Source: Gemmatimonadota bacterium
GTDB lineage: Bacteria; Latescibacterota; UBA2968
DNA: 23,695 nt
Reading direction: 5' to 3'
Assembly: GCA_002714465.1 (NCBI GenBank)
Contig: PAXL01000042.1
Coordinates: 1-23,695, forward strand
Of the stretch, positions 1 to 8,078 are shown piece by piece. The position numbers and the translations under genes are program-made. The notes under the pieces are model-generated. The model was not told the origin of the DNA. It saw only the letters and a program-made list of their open reading frames with translations, and made no database searches. The number at the start of each line of letters is the position of its first letter. Position 1 is the first letter of the stretch.

Positions 1-147
1 TTGTTCTGTTCGTCCTGCTGATCTTGATCCTGCTTGTTCTGTTCGTCCTGCTGATCTTGATCCTGCTTGTTCTGTTCGTCCTGTTGATCTTGATCCTGCT
101 TGTTCTGTTCGTCCTGCTGATCTTGATCCTGCTTGTTCTGTTCGTCG
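1..147 (-). repeat. 33-bp in-frame tandem repeat (about 4.5 visible copies)
   Basis: Units occupy 1-33, 34-66, 67-99 and 100-132, with a partial copy at 133-147. The third copy differs by a single C-to-T change; the rest are identical. Each unit encodes QDQDQQDEQNK on the minus strand, so copy-number changes keep the reading frame. The array continues off the window, so its total length is unknown. Near-identity at the DNA level points to recent expansion or ongoing homogenisation. Confidence 0.95.
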
Positions 148-593
148 CTCTTACTCTGCTGCTGTTGTTGCTCCTGAAGCTTCTCAAGGGCCATCTCGAG
201 GTTCACTTTTGACTCGAGATCCTCAGGATCCAGCTCAAGTGCCTTCTCATAGGCGCCTATAGCCTGATCAAAGGTCTGTTGGCGATAGAACGAGTTGCCA
301 AGGTTGTAGTATGCCTTCCCACCAAGCCCCGAGTCGCCGGACTCGATCGCCTTCTGAAACGCTGCGGCTGCTTCCTCCACCGAGCCTTGCTTGTAAAGCG
401 CGTCCCCCACGTTGAAGTGGAGCTCTGGCGCATCTGGTCTGTTGATCTGCGCCTCCCGGTAGGCCTCAAGGGCTGCCTCAAACTCTGATTTGTCGAAGTG
501 CTGATTCCCCTTCTCAACTTTTCTCGCGACATCATCGAGAAAGGTGAACCCGCAAACGACAGTGCTGACCGCGGCCAGCGCCAAACGGCGCAT
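1..593 (-). CDS. BatC-like TPR protein, 3' end outside the window
   Basis: Translating the minus strand from the ATG at 593 gives an open frame of 197 codons that runs off the window start, so the C-terminus is missing. It opens with a hydrophobic signal-like stretch (MRRLALAAVSTVVCGFTF), followed by about three TPR-type helix pairs at roughly residues 25-135. Diagnostic segments are FDKSEFEAALEAYREAQ, LHFNVGDALYKQG and YYNLGNSFYRQQTFDQAIGAYEKAL. The protein then becomes extremely polar, with 11-residue repeats QDQDQQDEQNK. It starts 10 bp after the end of the BatB-like gene and is the last visible member of the moxR-bat operon. TPR proteins in this slot are called BatC or BatE in Bacteroidetes and are thought to act in the periplasm with BatA/BatB. 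The family call rests on TPR pattern plus position; the role is inferred. Confidence 0.8.
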   Translation of the reverse strand, partial: MRRLALAAVSTVVCGFTFLDDVARKVEKGNQHFDKSEFEAALEAYREAQINRPDAPELHFNVGDALYKQGSVEEAAAAFQKAIESGDSGLGGKAYYNLGNSFYRQQTFDQAIGAYEKALELDPEDLESKVNLEMALEKLQEQQQQQSKSDEQNKQDQDQQDEQNKQDQDQQDEQNKQDQDQQDEQNKQDQDQQDEQN

Positions 594-603
594 GTTGGTC
601 CCG

Positions 604-1626
604 TTATGCAAAACGTCCCTGCCACTCTTCCGAGACACGCCTGCGATCGGACATCAGACTCTCCAAAATAATCAGCAGTATGGCCACGGCGAGCGGCCAC
701 TGAAACCGATGTTTGTATTGTGACAGCTTCCGGGACCCAAGTTCGCGTTTCTCCATATTAGAGACCTGCGCGTAGACCTCGTCGAGCCCGACCCGACCTC
801 TCTGAGAACGGACATAGCCACCGTTCGTGATCTTGGCCATCTCAACAAGCGTGGCCTCACCCAGCCGCGTCTTGACCACGTTGCCCTGTCGGTCTCTTAG
901 GAACTCCGTTCGACCATCCTGCTTGATCGGAATGAGCTCCCCTTCTGGCGTTCCGATCCCAACAGCAAAAATTCTGACGCCCGCCTGTTTCGCCTGACGG
1001 GCCGCCTCGAGCGCTTCGCCCGCATGATCTTCGCCGTCCGTTATCAGGACCAGGGCCTTATATTTCTGTTCCTCACTCCCGAAAGCCTCCGTCCCTGTCC
1101 GCACCGCCTGCGCTATGGCCGTTCCCTTTGCCGGGATCAACCCAGTGTCGATTGAGTCCAGGAAAAGCTTAGCGGCACCATAGTCGAGTGTCAGGGGGCA
1201 AAGGACAAAGCTCTGACCCGAGAAAGCCACAAGCCCGATCCGGTCTCCTTCCAGTCGATCGATCAGCGACTCAATCTCGAGCCGTGCACGAAGAAGACGG
1301 TTCGGCGGCATGTCCTCCGCGAGCATGCTTAAGGATGTGTCGAGCGCAACAATCACATCGACACCCCGACGCGACAACATCTCGAGCTTTGTCCCGAATC
1401 GTGGTTCCACGAGCGCCACGACAAGGAAAAGGAACGCGACCAAAAGGAGAGCAGCCTTGATCGTCTGCCTTGTCCAGCTGGTAGCGGACGTCAGCTTCAT
1501 CATCAGGGCCTCCGCACCGAACCGTCTGAGCGCTACCTGTCGACGCCGAAACGACCACACATACAGACCGAACAGGAGTGGAATCAGAAGCAGGAACCAG
1601 AAGCTATCGGGGCTTCCGAAACGCAT
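604..1626 (-). CDS. batB: BatB-like membrane protein with von Willebrand factor A domain
   Basis: The 340-residue protein has two N-terminal membrane segments (about residues 9-25 and 56-74), a VWA domain at about 88-290, and a C-terminal membrane segment (WPLAVAILLIILESLM). The metal-binding MIDAS motif DTSLS is at 96-100, followed by the conserved threonine region (KGTAIAQAV) and the ITDGEDH segment. This is the standard BatA/BatB layout: a VWA domain held at the membrane between a TM hairpin and a terminal TM. Its start codon overlaps the batA stop by one base (TGATG), indicating translational coupling. Bat proteins were named for aerotolerance in Bacteroides and are thought to form an envelope complex under MoxR control; the substrate is unknown. 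Naming it B rather than A rests on gene order. Confidence 0.88.
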   Translation of the reverse strand: MRFGSPDSFWFLLLIPLLFGLYVWSFRRRQVALRRFGAEALMMKLTSATSWTRQTIKAALLLVAFLFLVVALVEPRFGTKLEMLSRRGVDVIVALDTSLSMLAEDMPPNRLLRARLEIESLIDRLEGDRIGLVAFSGQSFVLCPLTLDYGAAKLFLDSIDTGLIPAKGTAIAQAVRTGTEAFGSEEQKYKALVLITDGEDHAGEALEAARQAKQAGVRIFAVGIGTPEGELIPIKQDGRTEFLRDRQGNVVKTRLGEATLVEMAKITNGGYVRSQRGRVGLDEVYAQVSNMEKRELGSRKLSQYKHRFQWPLAVAILLIILESLMSDRRRVSEEWQGRFA

Positions 1627-2621
1627 CAGGGAATCCTTCTAAATCGGGTGTTTGCCAAGAGGGACTCGAGACCGAGCATCAGGAGGCCTGGAAGGAGAAG
1701 GATCGGGAACAGCTCCCGGTAATTCATATACTCTCGCGTCTTAACCTCGGTCTTCTCCATTTCCCCTATCTCGGCGTAGATCTCGCCGAGCTTCTCGACG
1801 CTCGTCGCCCGGAAGTATCGGCCGCCCGTCGTCTCAGCCACGCCCTTCAGCGTCTCCTCATCGATCTCGACTTTGGTCCGCACGTGACGGGGTCCGAATA
1901 ACCCACCGTCGACACGTCTCAGAATCTCGCCGTCTGATCCTACCCCGATCGTGTAGATCCTGCTTCCCACGGCCTCTGCAGCCTTCGCCGCTGTCAAGGG
2001 ATCGATCTCTCCCCTGTTGTTGAGGCCGTCTGTCAGCAGGATAACGACCTTGCTCGTCGCGGCTGACTCACGCAAGCGGTTGACCGCCGTGGCGATCGCC
2101 GTACCGATCGCCGTTCCATCCCAGTCGTCCTCAGCAATTCTAACATCATCCAGGAAGGCGAGAAACACACCGTAGTCTAGAGTCAGAGGGCATTGCGTGT
2201 AGGCTTCTCCGGCAAAGACAACAAGGCCAAGACGGTCGTTGACACGCCCCTTTACGAAGTCAGTGACCACTCGCTTCGAGACCATCAGACGAGACTCTTC
2301 GCCTAGGTCGTTCGTCTCCATACTGCTCGACGCATCGATCGCCAAGATGATGTCGATCCCCTCAGTCAGGATCTCGCGCCCTTCCCGGCCGGACTGCGGC
2401 CGGGCAAGCCCCACCACAAGGAACAGGATGGCCAAACATCTCAAAACGAACAGACCGTGCCTCAAACGCAGTGCTAGAGAAGGAACGATCTGCCTGGCCG
2501 ATGAGAGGTCTGAGAACCTGATGCTGCCCTGCTTCGACTGCTGTTGCCGGATATACCGATAGATCAATAGGGGGATCACCAGGATCAGGAGAAGCCATTC
2601 TGGATTAACCAGCCGGATCAC
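1626..2621 (-). CDS. batA: BatA-like membrane protein with von Willebrand factor A domain
   Basis: The 331-residue protein begins with a membrane segment (WLLLILVIPLLIYRYI), has a second at about 57-73 and a last one near the C-terminus (LFPILLLPGLLMLGLESLL). The VWA domain between them carries the MIDAS motif DASSS at 96-100, exactly the same position as in the downstream BatB-like protein, so the two are clearly paralogues. Further VWA landmarks are GTAIGTAIATAVNRL and ILLTDGLNN. It overlaps the BatD-like gene by 4 bp (ATGA) and batB by 1 bp. The VWA domain is expected to bind partner proteins through a metal ion. The function is known only from Bat and MoxR family studies. Confidence 0.9.
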   Translation of the reverse strand: MIRLVNPEWLLLILVIPLLIYRYIRQQQSKQGSIRFSDLSSARQIVPSLALRLRHGLFVLRCLAILFLVVGLARPQSGREGREILTEGIDIILAIDASSSMETNDLGEESRLMVSKRVVTDFVKGRVNDRLGLVVFAGEAYTQCPLTLDYGVFLAFLDDVRIAEDDWDGTAIGTAIATAVNRLRESAATSKVVILLTDGLNNRGEIDPLTAAKAAEAVGSRIYTIGVGSDGEILRRVDGGLFGPRHVRTKVEIDEETLKGVAETTGGRYFRATSVEKLGEIYAEIGEMEKTEVKTREYMNYRELFPILLLPGLLMLGLESLLANTRFRRIP

Positions 2622-3556
2622 GAGACTTCGTCCTTCAGCTCGGGCTGATCCGCCTGCGTGCGCTCGTCGTCTATCCCGTCCATCAGGGCCAAGACAAGAT
2701 CTCCGTCCTGCCGGGCTTTGACCGAGTCAGGCTCGAACTTCGCGAATTTCACTAGATCAGCTTCGTCCAAGAACCCTTCGACCTCGAGTATCCGACCGCT
2801 CGACAGATCTGCACGCTCCAGATCTCCCCGAATCTCAAACGTGGCGCGTTCCATTGCCTCCACACCTGTTCGCTGTTCGATGTAGCGTCTCAGCGCTTCA
2901 GAAAGTCTAGTGTAGTAGCTATCGAAATCGCCCGCCTCAATCAACCCCGACTCCTGCAGCTTCTTGACCTCGTCGAACCAGTTAACCACGACAACGACGG
3001 TTGTCGCACCGGCTTCTCCAATAGCTCTGCGGCGCCAAAGCACATAGGACACGGCCAGCACAATCAGGACAATCAAGACTAGCCAAACCCACACCGGGAT
3101 CTCGGCATCGATCGCCATTGGTGCCTTGACGTCTAGGATGTCAGACAAGCTGTCAGGTTTGACGGACCGGACAAGGATCGAGATCGGGCTATCAGAGAGC
3201 CTCACCGTATCGCCGGATACCAGAACGAGCAGGACATCCAGGTCGCTGATCTCCTGCTCCCCAGTTCGATAGCTGGTCAGTTGAATCCCCTGCTCCCACT
3301 TGACGCGTCCACCTTCGGTGCGTTGGTCCGCCTCACCGGGGGAGCCCAGAACACGAAATACGTCAGGAAGACGGATCTCCGGGATAACTTCGGGGACATC
3401 CTGCTCGGGAAACTCGAGAACGAGGGTGAGCGTAAGTGGGTCGCCGACCGTTATCGTATCGCGATCGACGGTCACGCGAAACGCGTAAGGTGCGGTCGAG
3501 TGGCCAGTCCCGAACGGGATTAACCAGGCAAGAAAAGTCAAGAGGATACGAGACAC
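2618..3556 (-). CDS. Short BatD-like / DUF4381-like membrane protein
   Basis: The 312-residue protein starts at a GTG; no better in-frame start is visible. It has a signal peptide (about residues 1-22), one beta-rich domain (about 24-135) with the BatD-like pattern VDRDTITVGDPLTLTLVLEF, a single membrane segment at about 153-172 (VWVWLVLIVLIVLAVSYVLW) and an alpha-helical cytoplasmic tail. The tail segment FDSYYTRLSEALRRYIEQRTG resembles the C-terminal region of BatD and DUF4381 proteins. Classical BatD has several extracytoplasmic domains and is well over 400 residues, so this is a reduced version with one. It sits immediately before batA with a 4-bp overlap. A structural role in the Bat complex, linking periplasm and cytoplasm, is inferred. 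Confidence 0.72.
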   Translation of the reverse strand: MSRILLTFLAWLIPFGTGHSTAPYAFRVTVDRDTITVGDPLTLTLVLEFPEQDVPEVIPEIRLPDVFRVLGSPGEADQRTEGGRVKWEQGIQLTSYRTGEQEISDLDVLLVLVSGDTVRLSDSPISILVRSVKPDSLSDILDVKAPMAIDAEIPVWVWLVLIVLIVLAVSYVLWRRRAIGEAGATTVVVVVNWFDEVKKLQESGLIEAGDFDSYYTRLSEALRRYIEQRTGVEAMERATFEIRGDLERADLSSGRILEVEGFLDEADLVKFAKFEPDSVKARQDGDLVLALMDGIDDERTQADQPELKDEVS

Positions 3557-3578
3557 AGCAAAACCGGTTTACGCTGAA

Positions 3579-4949
3579 TCAGCCTGGTGGCGTAGAGGCG
3601 TTCCGATAGATCCGGACATCCCGGATTTTCCCCAAGAAGTAGCGCTCGATCTGTACGATCTGGTTTCGATCGTTTGTCGCCGCGTAAAGATGCTCGTCGA
3701 CCGCGCCAACGACGATCTCACGGGAGAGCTCACTTCCAATCATCAGTCGCAATCGGATGCCGTTCTTCTGGAACACAAGTCGGCGCTCTTGCCCAATCTC
3801 CTCCGCAACGTAGGACTGAGCACGAAGAGCGAAGATCTCATCCAGAAAATCCTCGAGCCGAGTACCTACGACGTAGTGATCCGGATGTGAAGCCAGGTCC
3901 CAATCTTCGCGAGCTCGACGGATAAAAATCATGTTCGAGTCAGGGAAGATCATCTCGAGTCGATCGATGCTGTGTCTGTCGAATGTAAAGATGTCTTTCG
4001 TTCGGAAGTGGTCTCCGGCAGCGATCAGTTCGTGCACAAAAGCCGAATCTGCTTCGAACACGTAGGGTGAGGTGACGGACTTTGCGAGATACCTTCGGTA
4101 TGCTCGCACGCCCGCTTTGTGGCCGAATGAGACGCCACGCAACTCCCGGTCGTCTCCCTCGTAGAGCTTGACCTGGAACCAAGGCTTGTCGAGTCCCGTA
4201 TCATCGGCCACAGCGAGGCCAGAGAACTTCTCGATACGGGCATCCCGAAGCGACGTCAGGAAGCCGTTGATTCCGACGTCGTCCCCGATATCAGAGACTG
4301 GTTCCGTCATCCGCCAACTGTAATCGACCCGCTCTGCCGCAATCCTCAGGTCGCCAAGGATCATCTCGATCTCACGTACTCTGTCCGGATCAAACCGAAC
4401 ATACCTCTTGTCCCTCAAATCTAGCAGCGACAGCTCGAACTGATAGTAGAAGCGGCTTTCGGCTAAGTATATCTGGTCGTCTTCCGAAACCTTTACATAG
4501 AAATATGCCCCCGTCGGACTGCGGTCCCCGAACGCCACCTCTTGAGTCTCACCCTCACCGTCCGTGAAGGTCAGCCTTACAGCGGGGCTTTCGAGCCCGA
4601 AATCAGCCAGGCTAAAATTCGGCAGGCTTGTCTGAGAAGTATCAGCAGCCACACCGGCCTTCTCAAGGGTCCCCGATGCCTCGATCAGTCCCTCGAAAAC
4701 GCCAAAGTCACCGTCCGTCCGTATCGGCGAGAGGATCTTCCATTTGAACCCTTCTCTCACAGCTGACACAGAATTGCCAGGTGTGTCGAGTCGAAGCTTT
4801 GCAACCTTGCCCTTGCCGACCTGTGCGACCTTTCTTTCAGCCTCCTTCGCCTTCTCTATCTCTTCCCATCCCCGGATCTCGAACAGGTAGATGTATCCTC
4901 CGAGCAGTGCCAGAAAGAGTGCGAGAATCCCAGTTGTTTTGAAACTCAT
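3579..4949 (-). CDS. DUF4340 domain membrane-anchored protein
   Basis: I place the start at the ATG at 4949 (MSFKTTGILALF, 456 residues). It has an AAGGA ribosome-binding site upstream and lies 13 bp after the gldG-like stop; the frame stays open to 4997 but that would overlap gldG. One N-terminal membrane segment (TTGILALFLALLGGYIYLFEI) is followed by a short lysine/glutamate-rich helix and a large beta-rich extracytoplasmic region. Features of DUF4340 include the early KLRLDTPG strand, the WKILSPIRTDGD block, and repeats of the pattern 'GDRSPTGAYFYVKV ... DLRDKRYVRFDPDRV'. Genes of this family commonly follow gldF/gldG-like genes, as here. The biochemical role is unknown; an envelope partner of the ABC system is the reasonable guess. 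Confidence 0.82.
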   Translation of the reverse strand: MSFKTTGILALFLALLGGYIYLFEIRGWEEIEKAKEAERKVAQVGKGKVAKLRLDTPGNSVSAVREGFKWKILSPIRTDGDFGVFEGLIEASGTLEKAGVAADTSQTSLPNFSLADFGLESPAVRLTFTDGEGETQEVAFGDRSPTGAYFYVKVSEDDQIYLAESRFYYQFELSLLDLRDKRYVRFDPDRVREIEMILGDLRIAAERVDYSWRMTEPVSDIGDDVGINGFLTSLRDARIEKFSGLAVADDTGLDKPWFQVKLYEGDDRELRGVSFGHKAGVRAYRRYLAKSVTSPYVFEADSAFVHELIAAGDHFRTKDIFTFDRHSIDRLEMIFPDSNMIFIRRAREDWDLASHPDHYVVGTRLEDFLDEIFALRAQSYVAEEIGQERRLVFQKNGIRLRLMIGSELSREIVVGAVDEHLYAATNDRNQIVQIERYFLGKIRDVRIYRNASTPPG

Positions 4950-4962
4950 AGTCGTCGATTCC

Positions 4963-6351
4963 TTACCTGCGTCGCCACCAGACGATAAGCCCGACAAGAA
5001 CGGGCAATCCCGGGATAAACACCATCGACAGCATCTTGATCCACTGTCCCTCGTTTACGGACAGCGTGATCGGTCGGTAGCCGCGCTCTTTCGGACGGAT
5101 GCTGATCTGGGTGCCCTCATCCACTGCCCACGCAGCCGCGTTCAGGAACAGGTCTGCGTTGCCTTGCATGCTCAAGAGCTGATTATTCGCGAAGTCGGAG
5201 TCACCGAACACCACGATCCGTGCAGAACGATCCGTGTGGTCCGTGTCCGCTCGCAGCTTGGTGTTCAGCTCTCCCTCGAGTGCGACCGCCAGGGTAAGAG
5301 GTCCAGACAGGTCCCAGGCCGCATCGAATGTGGGCACCGACCGGGAGCGCAGGTTCGAAAGATCTCTCTCCCCCCAACTCGACGCAGACGTCATCGCAAG
5401 TTTAGTAACTTGCACACCCGGCAACGTACCTCGCTGCTGAAGAGACTGTGCCATCTGGAATACCGTCATCAGCCCCTCATGTTTCTCGGTAACAGGGTGT
5501 TTCGCATACCGGGCGACCGCGGGCATCGAGTAATCCATGCCCAGTGTCTTACCGATCGTGCTCTTCTCAATCACCAAGTCGCCGTTCAAGACAACCGACC
5601 AAGCCTCCAGAAGAGGCTCGAGACCGGACCGAAAGCCGGGATCCAGAAGGATGAGTCCCGCCGACTTCCCGCCCTCGAAGTATGATTGAATCGCGTCTAT
5701 CTCCGCCGGATACATCGAGGTCTTCGGCCCGGCGATCACGAGCAGGTCACAGTCACCAGGAACACTCTCCGTTACCAGCAGCAATGAATCCCTAACCTCG
5801 TAGTTGGCCTCCACTAGTAAGTTCCGGATCCGGAGATACCCAGACCGCCCATCGCTCCCCGTCGACGCTTCACCGTGTCCCGTCAGAAAGTAGACGACTT
5901 TCTTTTTTTGCTGCACGGCCTTCGCAATCGCGTTCGTGAGGTCCTTCTCCTCTGTGGTCGAGATCCTCTCCTCGCGCTCACCGGATATAACGACCGATGT
6001 ACCGTAGGCCTTCACCTTGAAACGGCGTGCTTCGACCGGCGCACGATCCGGGTCGATTACACGGTAGCTGAAGTTGTCGCTGTGGTAGGCATACTCCCTC
6101 AGGAGAGGCTCGACAGTCTTTCGCTCCTGTTCCCTGAAGAAGGAGATCACGCTGACATCGTGCTGCAAACTATTCAGCATCGAAACGGTCTGATCCGAGA
6201 GGCTGTATATCCCGCCCTCGGTCGTGTCGAACCGGTACTGGTAGAAGATCCCGAGAAGGTTGACACCAACGGTGATGCCCAGCACGATCAGGATCGATGT
6301 GAGGGCGTTCGATCCGTATTTGATGGCTCGTTTTCTCACCTGGTTCGCCAC
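4963..6351 (-). CDS. GldG-like ABC transporter auxiliary protein
   Basis: The 462-residue protein has an N-terminal membrane segment (SILIVLGITVGVNLLGIFY) followed by the family-typical stretch RFDTTEGGIYSLSDQTV. A beta/alpha periplasmic domain then includes VSVISFFREQE, the VVYFLTGHGE block, and a DUF4350-like core (LLVIAGPKTSMYPAEIDAIQSYF). It ends with another membrane segment (MVFIPGLPVLVGLIVWWRRR). This is the GldG/ABC_transp_aux architecture. It follows the permease after a single base and precedes the DUF4340 gene by 13 bp. In Flavobacterium, GldA, GldF and GldG form an ABC transporter needed for gliding; homologues are widespread in non-gliding bacteria, so gliding should not be assumed. 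Confidence 0.86.
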   Translation of the reverse strand: MANQVRKRAIKYGSNALTSILIVLGITVGVNLLGIFYQYRFDTTEGGIYSLSDQTVSMLNSLQHDVSVISFFREQERKTVEPLLREYAYHSDNFSYRVIDPDRAPVEARRFKVKAYGTSVVISGEREERISTTEEKDLTNAIAKAVQQKKKVVYFLTGHGEASTGSDGRSGYLRIRNLLVEANYEVRDSLLLVTESVPGDCDLLVIAGPKTSMYPAEIDAIQSYFEGGKSAGLILLDPGFRSGLEPLLEAWSVVLNGDLVIEKSTIGKTLGMDYSMPAVARYAKHPVTEKHEGLMTVFQMAQSLQQRGTLPGVQVTKLAMTSASSWGERDLSNLRSRSVPTFDAAWDLSGPLTLAVALEGELNTKLRADTDHTDRSARIVVFGDSDFANNQLLSMQGNADLFLNAAAWAVDEGTQISIRPKERGYRPITLSVNEGQWIKMLSMVFIPGLPVLVGLIVWWRRR

Positions 6352-6352
6352 G

Positions 6353-7129
6353 TCAGACCCTCCACCTACGAGATTCGATCAACGTGTGCGTCAGGAACAG
6401 GAAGAACGCCGTCAGGCTCAGGAAGAAAGCCACGTCGATCGTGTCGATCACGCCGCGATTCATGTCTTCCATGTGCGCGAGGATCGAGAGATACCGGAGG
6501 ATGCCCGCCCAGAGAGGATCGACAAATCGGGACGACCAATCGATAAACCAGAGCAGGAGCAACAAGAAGAAGGAGATCACGGCAGCGACGATCTGGTTTT
6601 CGGTCACAGAGGAAGCGAAGATACCGACACTTATAAACGTTGCCCCGAGGAGGAGCACGGCCAGCTGCGCTGACAGGATCGGCCCCCACTCGAGCGTCGC
6701 ATATACGGAGAGCACGCTGAGAAGACTTAGCGCACCGATTTCGATGATCGCATACAGGCTGAAGCAGGCGAGAAACTTCCCAAGTAAAACTTGGAAGATC
6801 GTGACAGGTGAAGTCATCAACAATTCGAACGTGCCCTGACGCTGTTCTTCCGCATACAACCGCATCGTCAGCATCGGTGTCACGATCAGCCACACGAAAA
6901 ACTGGAGGCTGTAAAAGTCGGTTACTATCACATCGTTTGCATTAACGCCCCCGCGTTGGTGCGCGACGATGTCCTGCGAGTAGTACCGGCTCATCTGATG
7001 GAATTCGAAAACAAGATTCTGGAAGATGTAGCCCGTAAAGAACAGGAACACGGCAGCCATCACGTAAGCGATCGGCGAACCGAAGTAAGAGCGCATCTCC
7101 TTCAGGTAGATCGCGACGAAATTACGCAT
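6353..7129 (-). CDS. ABC-2 type permease, GldF-like
   Basis: The 258-residue protein shows six hydrophobic segments: IAYVMAAVFLFFTGYIF, FYSLQFFVWLIVTPMLTMRL, FSLYAIIEIGALSLLSVLSV, LSAQLAVLLLGATFISVGIF, VAAVISFFLLLLLWFI and VAFFLSLTAFFLFLTHTLI. The segment MRLYAEEQRQGTFELLMTSPV between TM2 and TM3 is the signature coupling region of ABC-2 permeases of the NosY/GldF class. Its start overlaps the ATPase gene by 8 bp, so the two are almost certainly translated together and form one exporter. The substrate is not deducible from sequence. GldF is the closest named relative by organisation (ATPase, permease, GldG-like gene in order). Confidence 0.88.
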   Translation of the reverse strand: MRNFVAIYLKEMRSYFGSPIAYVMAAVFLFFTGYIFQNLVFEFHQMSRYYSQDIVAHQRGGVNANDVIVTDFYSLQFFVWLIVTPMLTMRLYAEEQRQGTFELLMTSPVTIFQVLLGKFLACFSLYAIIEIGALSLLSVLSVYATLEWGPILSAQLAVLLLGATFISVGIFASSVTENQIVAAVISFFLLLLLWFIDWSSRFVDPLWAGILRYLSILAHMEDMNRGVIDTIDVAFFLSLTAFFLFLTHTLIESRRWRV

Positions 7130-8075
7130 CTTCCCCCCCCGGCTCGTCGGTAGTCAACTCGACAAAAATATCCTCCAGCGACATCTCTTCGCGTCGTAGT
7201 TCGAGCACATCGATCCCCTTCCCCACCAGTGTGGACACGATCTCCGGGCGAATCTCGTTCTCGATCGGCGCGTCCACATAGAACCCTGTCACTTCACCTG
7301 GCACCTCATCCACGCGCTCCACGCTTAGCAAACCCGGAATGCCCTCGAGTGCGGCAGCAGCCGCCTCGTGCGTTCCTCCAACCTCGATGTAAACCCGTTC
7401 ATTGCCCTTCATCTTCTTTGAAAGATTCGTAGGCGTATCAACCGCGGAAATCTTCCCATTATTGATGATGATCACGCGGCTACACGTCACCGCGACCTCC
7501 GGCAGAATGTGTGTGCTCAGAATCACCGTCCTGTCCTGAGCCAACTCTTCGATCAGACGTCGGACCTCGCGGGTCTGGTTCGGATCCAGACCAGAAGTCG
7601 GCTCATCGAGGACGATCACTTCGGGATCATGGATGATCGCCTGCGCTAGGCCGACACGCTGACGGTAGCCCTTCGACAGCTGGCTGATCTCCTGCCGAGC
7701 TCTTTCCACAAGTCCCGTCCTCTCCATCACCATGTCCATTCGGGCTTTTCGTTTACTCTTGGGCACGCCCTTGATGTTCGCGATGAATTCGAGATACGTT
7801 TGGACCCGCATATCCCTGTATATCGGCGGTGCTTCGGGCAGGTATCCAATCCGCTTCTTGACCTCGTGTGGCTGGTCGAAGATGTCGAAACCCGCCACAC
7901 GAGCCGAACCCTCGGTCGCAGACAGAAAACAGGTTAGGACACGCATGGTCGTTGTCTTCCCGGCACCGTTCGGCCCAAGAAAACCGACGATCTCACCCTT
8001 GTCGATGGTAAAGGAGATATCGCTTACGGCCGTAAGACTGCCGTAACGCTTTGTCAGGTTTTCGACTTCGATCAT
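7122..8075 (-). CDS. ABC transporter ATP-binding protein, GldA-like
   Basis: The 317-residue protein is a complete ABC ATPase. Walker A is GPNGAGKTT (34-42), the Q-loop region reads GYLPEAPPIY (glutamate in place of glutamine, as is usual in the ABC-2/GldA group), the signature is LSKGYRQR, Walker B is VIVLDEPTSGLDP and the switch histidine lies in LSTHIL. The C-terminal ~90 residues form the extra regulatory domain seen in GldA/CcmA-like exporters. It powers the permease encoded immediately downstream (8-bp overlap). The DUF58 gene ends only 3 bp before its start, which ties the ABC exporter to the moxR-DUF58 genes. Confidence 0.92.
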   Translation of the reverse strand: MIEVENLTKRYGSLTAVSDISFTIDKGEIVGFLGPNGAGKTTTMRVLTCFLSATEGSARVAGFDIFDQPHEVKKRIGYLPEAPPIYRDMRVQTYLEFIANIKGVPKSKRKARMDMVMERTGLVERARQEISQLSKGYRQRVGLAQAIIHDPEVIVLDEPTSGLDPNQTREVRRLIEELAQDRTVILSTHILPEVAVTCSRVIIINNGKISAVDTPTNLSKKMKGNERVYIEVGGTHEAAAAALEGIPGLLSVERVDEVPGEVTGFYVDAPIENEIRPEIVSTLVGKGIDVLELRREEMSLEDIFVELTTDEPGGEDA

Positions 8076-8078
8076 AGT

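Noticed and set aside
24..212. Plus-strand frame of 62 codons made almost only of Leu/Val/Ile/Phe, looking like a membrane peptide
   Set aside because: It is the antisense reading of the 33-bp repeat that encodes the Q/D/E/N/K tail; complementary codons of polar residues give hydrophobic ones. No ribosome-binding site and no independent evidence.
4891..5685. Long plus-strand open frame (264 codons) opposite the DUF4340 and GldG-like genes
   Set aside because: It lies antisense to two well-supported genes, has no recognisable domain and a composition (Arg/His/Pro-rich) typical of shadow frames. The same applies to the plus-strand frames at 5875-6546, 8361-9086 and 9055-9741.
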